DNA from: Sphingomonas sp. Leaf208 | GTDB lineage: Bacteria > Pseudomonadota > Alphaproteobacteria > Sphingomonadales > Sphingomonadaceae | Direction of reading: 5' to 3' | DNA length: 64,000 nucleotides | Assembly: GCF_001421415.1 (NCBI RefSeq) | Contig: NZ_LMKH01000036.1 | Location: 258,611-322,610, forward strand | In this document: positions 10,305 through 18,025 of the stretch, piece by piece | How the letters are laid out: each line of letters begins with the position of its first letter | How positions within the stretch are numbered: position 1 is the stretch's first letter | The notes under the pieces: model-generated | Seen by the model: only the letters and a program-made list of their open reading frames with translations | Database searches by the model: none | What the model was told of the DNA's origin: nothing | Program-made: the position numbers and the translations under genes

Positions 10305-11129
10305 TCAGATCCGCTTCGCCAGCGGATACGCGAACAGCAGATCCGCATCCGCGCTCGTCGAGACCGTTTCGCTGCCGGTCATCGTCGCGCATTCGCCGGC
10401 CTTGAACGCGACGCCTGCGACATCGCCCGAGCCGGTGATCGGGATTACCCATCCGGTCGTGCCTTCGGGCAGATTGACGACGTGGTCGCCGCCCCTCCAG
10501 CGCTCGAGCACGAACTTGGGGCCCTCGACCATGATCGTGCGGCCGGTTTCGACTTCGATCGGCGGCGCGACGGGGACGTAGGGCGTGGGGTCGGCGACCT
10601 CGATGCCGTCCTTGAGGTGAAGCTCGCGGTCGCTGCCGTAATCGTAGAGGCGGTAGGTGGTCTCGGAGTTCTGCTGGACCTCGATCACCGTCAGGCCGCC
10701 GCCGATCGCGTGGATCGTGTCCGACGCGCAATACATGAAGTCGCCCGGCTTGACCGGCTTCCAGTCGAGCTTGTCCTCGATCGTGCCGTCGATCGCCGAC
10801 TGCCGGAGTTCGTCCTTCGAGATCGGCTGCTTCGTGCCGACCGCGATCGTCGAGGTCGGCTCGGCGGCGAGGACCGTCCAGCACTCGTCCTTGCCGCGCG
10901 GCAGGCCGCGGGCGTGCGCCTGTTCGTCGTTGGGATGGACCTGGACCGACAGCTTCTCGCTGGTGAACAGGTATTTGATCAGCAGGTCGGGGGTGGTGTT
11001 GCCGGGCTCCTGGAACCAGACTTCGCCGATCGGCGGCGTACCGGGGGCGGCATCCTCGAACCCGGGCCAAAGCGTGTCGCGACCCCAGGGCTTCTCGACG
11101 CGGTGGGTATGCAGCAGGGTGGCGGGCAT
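10305..11129 (-). CDS. manA: Class I mannose-6-phosphate isomerase (short type)
   Basis: Interconverts mannose-6-phosphate and fructose-6-phosphate in the cytoplasm, feeding GDP-mannose sugars. The start at 11129 is preceded by GAGG at 7-nt spacing and gives 274 residues, the short bacterial form lacking the C-terminal lobe of E. coli ManA. Zinc-binding elements are visible: SVQVHPND near 59-66 (Gln and His), DECW near 81-84 (Glu) and TIHAIGGG near 136-143 (His). It precedes the GT4 gene on the same strand. The frame extends to 11402 without homology. Confidence 0.93.
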   Translation of the reverse strand: MPATLLHTHRVEKPWGRDTLWPGFEDAAPGTPPIGEVWFQEPGNTTPDLLIKYLFTSEKLSVQVHPNDEQAHARGLPRGKDECWTVLAAEPTSTIAVGTKQPISKDELRQSAIDGTIEDKLDWKPVKPGDFMYCASDTIHAIGGGLTVIEVQQNSETTYRLYDYGSDRELHLKDGIEVADPTPYVPVAPPIEVETGRTIMVEGPKFVLERWRGGDHVVNLPEGTTGWVIPITGSGDVAGVAFKAGECATMTGSETVSTSADADLLFAYPLAKRI

Positions 11130-11298
11130 GGGATATCCTCGACTGGAATGACGGGTCGGCAACGCATGACTATTGCCGTGTGATCCGGGCCGCGAAAAGC
11201 CCTTCATTGCCCGGCCCATCGACGCCGTGAATTGGGCTTGGAGCGGGGTGGCGAAAGGGATTGTTCGCAAAGCCCCGCATACGCTAAGGACAACGCCG

Positions 11299-12273
11299 AT
11301 GCGTATCCCCCAGTCCCTTCCGAGCATGTCGCGTGCCTTTGCTGTCACGCTCATCGCAGCGCTTGCGCTCCCCATGGCCGGTTGTGCGGGTCGTTCCGCC
11401 AAGGGCGACCTTCCTTACGTCGCGCGCGACGTGGGAACGCTGTATTCGACCGCAAAGGCGCGGCTTGATCAGGGGCGCTACAAGGAGGCGGCGCGGCTGT
11501 TCGACGAGGTCGAGCGCCAGCATCCCTATTCGATCTGGGCGCGTCGTGCGCAGATCATGTCGGCGTTCAGCTATTACCTCGCCAAGGATTATACCGCGTC
11601 GATCAGCTCGGCGCAGCGCTTCCTGGCGGTGCATCCGGGTAACCGCGACGCACCCTATGCTTATTATTTGATCGCGCTCGGCTATTACGAGCAGATCACC
11701 GACGTGACGCGCGACCAGAAGATCACGCGCCAGGCGCTCGATTCGCTCGGTGAGCTGATGCGTCGCTATCCGAACACGCGTTACGCATCGGACGCACGGC
11801 TGAAGATCGATCTGGTCAACGACCATCTCGCCGGCAAGGAGATGGAGATCGGGCGCTTCTACGAGACGCGCGGCCAGTGGCTCGCAGCGAACGGGCGGTT
11901 CCGCACCGTGATCGACAAGTTCCAGCAGACCACGCACACGCCCGAGGCGCTGATGCGGCTGACCGAGACGTATCTGCAGCTCGGCGTGCCGATCGAGGCC
12001 GAGAAGGCCGCCGCGGTGCTGGGTCGCAACTATCCGGGCACCGACTGGTACGATCACGCCTACAAGCTGATGCAGGACCATCCGGTGAAGCCGATCGCAC
12101 CGCTGGCACCGGGCGAGCCAGTCGTGCCGACCGGGACCGCAGGCACGCCGGGTACCGGGGCGCTGGAGCTTCCGAAGGCGAACGGCAACACCGGTGGTAC
12201 GGGCGCGGGCAGTGTTTCCAGCCCCGCACCCGTCGGTCCGGGCAGCGCGACGCGGACCGGCCCCGGCAACTGA
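11299..12273 (+). CDS. bamD: Outer membrane protein assembly factor BamD
   Basis: TPR lipoprotein of the BAM complex that folds outer-membrane beta-barrels. The start at 11299 has AAGGA upstream. Signal peptide and lipobox PMAGC place the lipidated cysteine at residue 29 (Met10 is an alternative start). TPR units follow from about 45 to 250, with YSTAKARLDQGRYKEAARLF and the SFYY-like FSYYLAKDYTAS segment. The protein has 324 residues, longer than the ~245 of E. coli BamD, because of a Pro/Gly/Thr-rich tail from about 265 that looks disordered. It is followed by recN after 80 bp, a common alphaproteobacterial order. Confidence 0.95.
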   Translation: MRIPQSLPSMSRAFAVTLIAALALPMAGCAGRSAKGDLPYVARDVGTLYSTAKARLDQGRYKEAARLFDEVERQHPYSIWARRAQIMSAFSYYLAKDYTASISSAQRFLAVHPGNRDAPYAYYLIALGYYEQITDVTRDQKITRQALDSLGELMRRYPNTRYASDARLKIDLVNDHLAGKEMEIGRFYETRGQWLAANGRFRTVIDKFQQTTHTPEALMRLTETYLQLGVPIEAEKAAAVLGRNYPGTDWYDHAYKLMQDHPVKPIAPLAPGEPVVPTGTAGTPGTGALELPKANGNTGGTGAGSVSSPAPVGPGSATRTGPGN

Positions 12274-12353
12274 TCGCAGAATACGCCATGAGAACCCGGG
12301 CGTGAGAACAATGGGGGATCAACTTCGCGTGCGGATCGTCTAAGACGCGCGGG

Positions 12354-14018
12354 ATGCTGACCGATCTTTCCATTCGCGACGTGGTGCTCATCGAGGCGCT
12401 GGATCTGGGATTCGGCGAAGGGCTAGGCGTGCTGACCGGCGAAACCGGCGCGGGCAAGTCGATCCTGCTCGACGCACTGGGGCTGGCGCTGGGTGGCCGC
12501 GGCGACAGCGGGCTGGTGCGGCATGGCGCGGCGCAGGCTGTCGTGACCGCGACGTTCGATGCCCCTGCCCCCGAGTCGCCGCTCGCGATGTTGTTCGAGG
12601 AGAACGGGCTGGAGATCGAGCACGGCGAGCCGTTGATCGTGAAGCGCATCGTCAAGGCGGACGGCGGCAGTCGCGGGTTCGTCAACGACCAGCCGGCGTC
12701 GGCGGGGCTGCTGCGCGAGATGGCGCCGCACCTGGTCGAGATCCACGGGCAGCATGACGAGCGCGGATTGCTGAATGCGCGCGGGCATCGGGCGCTGCTG
12801 GATATTTTCGGGCGGACCGAGCCTAGGGCTACCGGCAAGGCGTATGCGGGTTTCCGTGCTGCCGAGGCCGAACTGGCCGCCGCCCGCGCGGATATCGAGA
12901 CGGCGGCGCGGGATCGCGAGTGGCTCGAGCATACGGTTGCCGAACTAACCGCGCTGTCGCCTGTCGAGGGCGAGGAGGAGACGCTGGCGGATACGCGGCG
13001 GTCTATGCAGCGCGCGGAGAAGATCGCGGACGACCTCGCCGCGATCGACGATTTCCTCGAGGGCAAGGATGGCGGGATGGCGAAGCTGCGCCAAGCCGCG
13101 CGCGTGCTCGAGCGGATCGCGGAGGATCATGTCGCGCTCGGCAATGCGCTGGCGGCGGTCGATCGCGCGGTTATCGAGGCTTCGGTGGCGGAGGAGAGCC
13201 TGCGCGATGCGCGGGCGGACATGGCCTATGATCCGCGCGCGCTGGAGGATGACGAGGCGCGGTTGTTCGAGCTTCGGGCGATGGCGCGCAAGCACCGCGT
13301 GCAGCCGGATGATCTGGCGGCGCTAGCGGATGAGATGCGCGCGCGACTGGAGCGGCTGGATGCGGGCGAGGGCGGGATCGCGAAGATCGAGGCGCGCGTG
13401 TCATCGGCTCGGAAGGCTTTCGATGCGGCGTCCGATGCGTTGACGAAGCGGCGGTTGGCAGCGGCGAAGCGCCTCGACGTGGCGGTGGCGGGTGAGCTGG
13501 CGCCGTTGAAGCTGGATGCGGCGCGGTTCCAGACCGTCGTTGCGCCGCTGGGTGAAGAGGGCTGGTCGGCGGCGGGCAAGGACAGGGTCGAGTTCGAGAT
13601 CTCGACCAATCCGGGCGCGCCGTTTGCCGCGCTGACCAAGATCGCTAGCGGCGGCGAATTGTCGCGCTTCATCCTCGCGTTGAAAGTGGCGCTGGCGGAA
13701 GAGGGCGGCGCGTCGACGATGGTGTTCGACGAGATCGACCGCGGCGTCGGTGGCGCGGTGGCGAGCGCGATCGGCGAGCGACTCGCGCGGCTGGCGCTGA
13801 GCACGCAGCTGCTGGTGGTGACGCACAGCCCGCAGGTTGCGGCGCGCGGAGCGAAGCATCTGCTGATCGCCAAGAGCAGCGACGGCACAGTCACGCGGAC
13901 CGGCGTGCGGGCTTTGAGCGAGGAGGAGCGTCGGGAAGAGATCGCGCGGATGCTGTCGGGCGCGCAGATTACCGATGAAGCGCGGGCGCAGGCGGAGCGG
14001 TTGCTCGAGCGGGCTTAA
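12354..14018 (+). CDS. recN: DNA repair protein RecN
   Basis: SMC-like ATPase that acts early in double-strand-break repair. The protein has 554 residues. Walker A GETGAGKS is at 29-36, the FVNDQ...HGQHDER region near 100-135 is typical of RecN, and a long coiled-coil arm spans about 155-370. The C-terminal half-site has SGGELSRF near 431 and Walker B TMVFDEIDRG near 457, followed by VVTHSPQVAA. In many bacteria recN is SOS-controlled; no clear GAAC-N7-GAAC LexA box was seen in the 80-bp upstream gap. Confidence 0.97.
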   Translation: MLTDLSIRDVVLIEALDLGFGEGLGVLTGETGAGKSILLDALGLALGGRGDSGLVRHGAAQAVVTATFDAPAPESPLAMLFEENGLEIEHGEPLIVKRIVKADGGSRGFVNDQPASAGLLREMAPHLVEIHGQHDERGLLNARGHRALLDIFGRTEPRATGKAYAGFRAAEAELAAARADIETAARDREWLEHTVAELTALSPVEGEEETLADTRRSMQRAEKIADDLAAIDDFLEGKDGGMAKLRQAARVLERIAEDHVALGNALAAVDRAVIEASVAEESLRDARADMAYDPRALEDDEARLFELRAMARKHRVQPDDLAALADEMRARLERLDAGEGGIAKIEARVSSARKAFDAASDALTKRRLAAAKRLDVAVAGELAPLKLDAARFQTVVAPLGEEGWSAAGKDRVEFEISTNPGAPFAALTKIASGGELSRFILALKVALAEEGGASTMVFDEIDRGVGGAVASAIGERLARLALSTQLLVVTHSPQVAARGAKHLLIAKSSDGTVTRTGVRALSEEERREEIARMLSGAQITDEARAQAERLLERA

Positions 14019-14051
14019 CGCGCTCAGGTTCAGATGGATTTACCACCGGTC

Positions 14052-14132
14052 TTGTTCCCCCGCGAAGGCGGGGGCCCAGGATACCGCCCACAGCGTCCTT
14101 GACCCTGGACTCCCGCGTTCGCGGGAGAACAA
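14052..14132. repeat. REP-like inverted repeat, family B (copy 3)
   Basis: GTTCCCCCGCGAAGGCGGGG with GCCCAGG, and inverted CCTGGACTCCCGCGTTCGCGGGAG with AACAAG, about 30 nt apart. It lies between two convergent genes. Confidence 0.86.
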
Positions 14133-14140
14133 GTTCGGGG

Positions 14141-14485
14141 TTATGGCATCGCCTGCCGCGGGTGACCCAGGTGGATCTTCAGCACCGGCACGACGATGTA
14201 ATCGCCGCCGACCTTCCGCAGGCCGTGCAGCGCCCGGCTGCCGAAATCGCCGTCTTCGTGGATCACCGCACGGACCGGCGCCTGTTCAGCGTGGATCATG
14301 TCGTCGAGCCCGGCGGCGCTCGCGTCGGAGCGCGGCCATAGCGATTGCTGCACGCGGTCGTCCGCGGACGAATCGTCGTTCCAGTCGTAGCCGATCGCCG
14401 GGGCCGGCTTAGGGGAGACGTGAGTGTGCTGGGCGGCGGCGGGAGCGGCAAGGACGATGGCGATGATCATAACTGCTGTTTTCAT
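14141..14485 (-). CDS. Small exported protein of unknown function
   Basis: A protein of 114 residues with a clear Sec signal peptide: Lys2, hydrophobic core at about 4-14 and AAPAAAQ with likely cleavage after Ala18. The mature part is short, polar and His/Asp rich at its start (QHTHVSPKP) and ends HLGHPRQAMP. The segment DDMIHAEQAPVRAVIHEDGD has no known motif. I do not recognise the family. It is enclosed by repeat elements on both sides and has no operon partner. Confidence 0.65.
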   Translation of the reverse strand: MKTAVMIIAIVLAAPAAAQHTHVSPKPAPAIGYDWNDDSSADDRVQQSLWPRSDASAAGLDDMIHAEQAPVRAVIHEDGDFGSRALHGLRKVGGDYIVVPVLKIHLGHPRQAMP

Positions 14486-14498
14486 CGCACCCCCGCTT

Positions 14499-14604
14499 TC
14501 ATCCCGGCGAAGGCCGGGGCCTAGTTGGCAAAGTTTAGCTGGAGAACACGGTGCTCCCTTACAACGACCTTGCCAACTGGGCCCCGGCCTTCGCCGGGGT
14601 GATG
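14499..14604. repeat. REP-like inverted repeat, family A (copy 3)
   Basis: ATCCCGGCGAAGGCCGGGGC with TAGTTGGC, and inverted GCCAACTGGG with CCCCGGCCTTCGCCGGGG and TGAT. It lies between the small exported protein and the SDR gene, both transcribed leftward. Confidence 0.86.
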
Positions 14605-14611
14605 GGCGAAT

Positions 14612-15583
14612 TCAGGACGCGCCGGTGCCGCCGTTCGCGCCGAAGAAGCTGCCGGTGGTGTAGCTGTCGCTCGGGTCCGCCAGCGCAACGTAGAGACCCG
14701 CCAGTTCGGCCGGCTGACCGGCGCGACCGAGGGGCGTATCCTGGCCGAATTCACCCATCTTGCCCGGCAATTGCCCGCCCGCAACCTGCAACGGCGTCCA
14801 GATCGGGCCCGGTCCGACCGCGTTGACGCGGATGCCCTGCTTGGCGAGCTGTTTCGCCAGCGCCTTGGTGAAGATCAGGATCGCGCCCTTGGTCGAGGCG
14901 TAGTCGAGCAACTCCTTTTCCGGGCTGACCGAGTTGACCGACGCGGTGTTGATGATCGACGCGCCCGGCTTCATCAGCGGGATCACCGCCTTGCACAGGT
15001 GGAACATCGCGTAGACGTTCGTCTTCATGGTGCGATCGAACTGCTCGAAGCTGATCTCGGCGATCGACTCCTTCGACTGTTGATAGGCCGCATTGTTGAC
15101 GAGGATGTCGAGCCCGCCGAGTTCGCGGTTCGCGCGCGCGATCAGATCGTTGCAGAACTTCGCATCGGTCAAGTCGCCGGGGATCAGGACGACTTTACGG
15201 CCCTCGGCGCGGAGCAGCTTGGCGACGTCCTGTGCGTCGGGTTCCTCGGTCGGGTAATAGTTGATCGCGACGTCGGCGCCTTCGCGCGAGAACGCGATGA
15301 CGGCGGCACGACCGATCCCCGAATCGCCGCCGGTGACGAGTGCTTTGCGACCGGCCAAGCGTCCCGAGCCGCGGTAGCTCGCCTCGCCGCAATCCGGAAC
15401 GGGGTGCATGTTGCGCTGGAGTGCGGGCCATTTCTGGCGCTGTTCGGGGAAGGGTTGCGAGGGATATTTGGTCTTCGGATCCGCGAGCGGCGCGGCCCCC
15501 TGCGCGAAGGCGGGTGCGGCGGCTGCGGCTAGGCCGGTGACGGCGGCGCCCTTGAAGAGGTCTCGACGGCTGGTGTCTGTCAT
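14612..15583 (-). CDS. SDR family oxidoreductase with Tat signal
   Basis: A short-chain dehydrogenase of 323 residues. The Rossmann motif TGGDSGIG is at 84-91, NNAA at 163-166, and the catalytic triad is Ser215, Tyr228 and Lys232 (YASTK). The N-terminal ~75 residues are extra. They start with the twin-arginine motif SRRDLFK at 5-11, a hydrophobic stretch and AFAQG near 25-29, predicting folded export by Tat with NAD(P) bound. Related enzymes (YghA type) carry a similar PFPEQRQKWPALQRNM linker. The substrate is unknown; the closest family annotations are glucose-1-dehydrogenase-like or general-stress SDRs. The start is set by the Tat motif; AGGGAA lies about 10 nt upstream. Confidence 0.9.
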   Translation of the reverse strand: MTDTSRRDLFKGAAVTGLAAAAAPAFAQGAAPLADPKTKYPSQPFPEQRQKWPALQRNMHPVPDCGEASYRGSGRLAGRKALVTGGDSGIGRAAVIAFSREGADVAINYYPTEEPDAQDVAKLLRAEGRKVVLIPGDLTDAKFCNDLIARANRELGGLDILVNNAAYQQSKESIAEISFEQFDRTMKTNVYAMFHLCKAVIPLMKPGASIINTASVNSVSPEKELLDYASTKGAILIFTKALAKQLAKQGIRVNAVGPGPIWTPLQVAGGQLPGKMGEFGQDTPLGRAGQPAELAGLYVALADPSDSYTTGSFFGANGGTGAS

Positions 15584-15696
15584 GATAATGTTTCCCTGAA
15601 AATGCCTTGGGATGTCAGCGCGCAAGTCGGGCGAATGTTCACGCCATGTTGATCGAGGTCTTGTCGAAAGGTGGCACCCTCCCCTAACCCGGCGCG

Positions 15697-17820
15697 ATGC
15701 CCGACCTTCCCGCGACTGAAACCGAAGCCGCCGCCGAGCTGGAGATGCTCGCCGCGCAGATCGCGTATCATAACGCGCGCTATCACACCGACGACGCGCC
15801 TGAGATCAGCGACGCCGACTATGACGCGCTGGTGCGGCGCAATGCGGTGATCGAGGCTGCATTTCCGGCGGCGGCGCGGAGCGATTCGCCGAGCCGGACG
15901 GTAGGCGCTGCACCCGTAGGGCACCTCGCGAAGGTCGCGCATGCCAAGGCGATGATGAGCCTCGACAACGCGTTCGCGGACGAGGAAGTCGAGGAGTTCG
16001 TCGCGCGCGTGCGCCGGTTCCTGAAGCTGGCGGACGACGAACCGGTCGCGCTGACCGCGGAGCCGAAGATCGACGGACTGTCGTGTTCGCTGCGGTATGA
16101 GGACGGACGCCTCGTGCAGGCCCTCACGCGTGGCGATGGCCAGGTCGGCGAGGACGTTACCGCCAACGTTCGCACGATCGGCGATATTCCTCAGCAATTG
16201 CACGGCGAAGCGCCCGCGATCTTCGAGGTTCGTGGAGAGGTGTATATGGCGAAGGACGACTTCGCCGCCTTGAACGCGCGCCTGCTCGCCGAGGCCGAGG
16301 AGACCGGCAAGGACGCACGGCAGTTCGCCAACCCGCGCAATGCCGCCGCCGGATCGCTGCGCCAGAAGGATGCAAGCGTCACCGCGAGCCGGACGCTCCG
16401 GTTCCTCGCGCATGGCTGGGGCGAGGCGAGCGTCGTGCCGGGCGAAACGCAGGCCGAGGTCGTCGACACGTTGCGCGGCTGGGGCTTCCCGATCGCCGAC
16501 GGGTTCGCGCGGGTCGAAGGAACGGCTGCGGCGCTCGACGTTTATCGCAAGATCGAAGCCGAGCGCGCCGACCTGCCGTTCGACATCGACGGCGTGGTCT
16601 ACAAGGTCGACCGGCTCGACTGGCAGGCACGACTGGGTCAGGTCGCGAAGGCACCACGCTGGGCGATCGCGCACAAGTTTCCGGCCGAGCGTGCGCAGAC
16701 GCTGCTCGAACGGATCGACATCCAGGTCGGACGGACCGGTGCGATGACCCCGGTCGCGCGCCTCTCTCCCGTCACCGTCGGCGGGGTCGTCGTGACCAAC
16801 GCGACGTTGCACAATGCCGACGAGATCGAGCGATTGGGCGTGCGGCCGGGCGACCGCGTGCTCGTCCAGCGCGCCGGCGACGTGATCCCGCAGATTGTCG
16901 AGAACCTGACGCCGGACGCCGCGCGCGAGGCGTACGTCTTCCCCCACATTTGCCCCGAATGCGGGTCCGCGGCCGAGCGCGAGGAAGGCGAGGTCGTCTA
17001 TCGTTGCACCGGCGGGCTGATCTGCCCGGCGCAGAGAGTCGAGCGACTGATCCACTTCGCCTCGCGCCACGCGTTCGACATCGGCGGGCTCGGCCAGACG
17101 CTGATCGAGGCGTTCTTCCGCGACGGACTGATCGAATCGCCCGCCGACATCTTCCGCCTGACCGAGGAACAACTCGCGGCGCGCAAGAAGGACGGGCGCG
17201 TGTGGGCGGCCAAGGTCATCGCGGCGATCGAGACCAAGCGGACGATCCCGCTCGACCGTTTCCTGTTCTCGCTCGGCATCCGCCACGTCGGCGAGATTAC
17301 CGCACGAGACCTTGCGCGACGCTATGTGTCGGCGAAGGCGCTCGGCGCGGTACTGCGTCACGCGGTGTTCCTGCGCGGCCAGATCGAACCGGTGATTGGC
17401 GAACCCGAGCGCAAGTTCGTGCTCCGTCGCGACAAGCTGCTGGTCGGTGCGATCGAGACGGCCGGGATCGGTCCCGAGGTGGCGAGCGCGCTCGTCGGCT
17501 TCTGTGCCGAACCCCACAACCGCCGAGTCGTGTTCGACCTGTTGCGCGAAGTGAAACCCGCGGACGTCATACACGAAACGCGCGAGTCGCCGGTGACCGG
17601 GCAGATCCTGGTTTTTACCGGCAGCCTTGAAACGCTCAGCCGTGACGAGGCCAAGGCGCAGGCGGAGGCGCTAGGCGCACGCGTCGCCGCGTCGGTGTCG
17701 AGCAAGACGGGGCTCGTCATTGCCGGGCCGGGTGCTGGCTCGAAGCTCAAGAAGGCGACCGATCTCGGCATCCGCGTGATCACCGAAGCCGAATGGGCCG
17801 AGATCGTCGCCGCCAGCTGA
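15697..17820 (+). CDS. ligA: NAD-dependent DNA ligase LigA
   Basis: Seals nicks with NAD+ during replication and repair. The protein has 707 residues. The Ia domain has YHTDDAPEISDADYD near 29-43. The adenylation motif EPKIDGLS places the AMP-accepting lysine at residue 124. The OB domain follows. A four-Cys zinc finger is formed by Cys419, Cys422, Cys437 and Cys443; then come helix-hairpin-helix repeats and a C-terminal BRCT domain from about 628 (GQILVFTGSLETLSRDEAK). It is an ordinary essential gene, divergent from the SDR. Confidence 0.98.
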   Translation: MPDLPATETEAAAELEMLAAQIAYHNARYHTDDAPEISDADYDALVRRNAVIEAAFPAAARSDSPSRTVGAAPVGHLAKVAHAKAMMSLDNAFADEEVEEFVARVRRFLKLADDEPVALTAEPKIDGLSCSLRYEDGRLVQALTRGDGQVGEDVTANVRTIGDIPQQLHGEAPAIFEVRGEVYMAKDDFAALNARLLAEAEETGKDARQFANPRNAAAGSLRQKDASVTASRTLRFLAHGWGEASVVPGETQAEVVDTLRGWGFPIADGFARVEGTAAALDVYRKIEAERADLPFDIDGVVYKVDRLDWQARLGQVAKAPRWAIAHKFPAERAQTLLERIDIQVGRTGAMTPVARLSPVTVGGVVVTNATLHNADEIERLGVRPGDRVLVQRAGDVIPQIVENLTPDAAREAYVFPHICPECGSAAEREEGEVVYRCTGGLICPAQRVERLIHFASRHAFDIGGLGQTLIEAFFRDGLIESPADIFRLTEEQLAARKKDGRVWAAKVIAAIETKRTIPLDRFLFSLGIRHVGEITARDLARRYVSAKALGAVLRHAVFLRGQIEPVIGEPERKFVLRRDKLLVGAIETAGIGPEVASALVGFCAEPHNRRVVFDLLREVKPADVIHETRESPVTGQILVFTGSLETLSRDEAKAQAEALGARVAASVSSKTGLVIAGPGAGSKLKKATDLGIRVITEAEWAEIVAAS

Positions 17821-17911
17821 GGCGCGGACCACACTCCCCACAATGGTTCCGGCTACCCCGAAAGGGTTCGATTGCGTGGCTTTTTTGCAACGCACCATGA
17901 CCGAGTGTGTC

Positions 17912-17941
17912 TGTGACACTTCCCGACTCGCCAATGTCACA
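17912..17941 (+). promoter_or_regulatory. Inverted repeat, possible operator of the TonB-dependent receptor gene
   Basis: TGTGACA at 17912-17918 and TGTCACA at 17935-17941 are perfect inverted heptamers with centres 23 bp apart, about two helical turns, 85-115 bp before the receptor start. A T6 run lies just upstream (about 17880). The arrangement fits a dimeric regulator site or part of a leader; no known consensus was matched. Confidence 0.35.
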
Positions 17942-18025
17942 GAACCGAAATATCCGGCGTGCAGGGGCGCGGCAGGCCGAACGAAAAGTCGCGGATCTCG
18001 AGCAGAAGCTCAAAGGGGAACTTCA

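Noticed and set aside
12274..12353. LexA box before recN
   Set aside because: No GAAC-N7-GAAC or GTTC-N7-GTTC pattern is present in the gap.
15580..17574. A 664-codon open frame antisense to ligA
   Set aside because: Same shadow character, with no recognisable motif.
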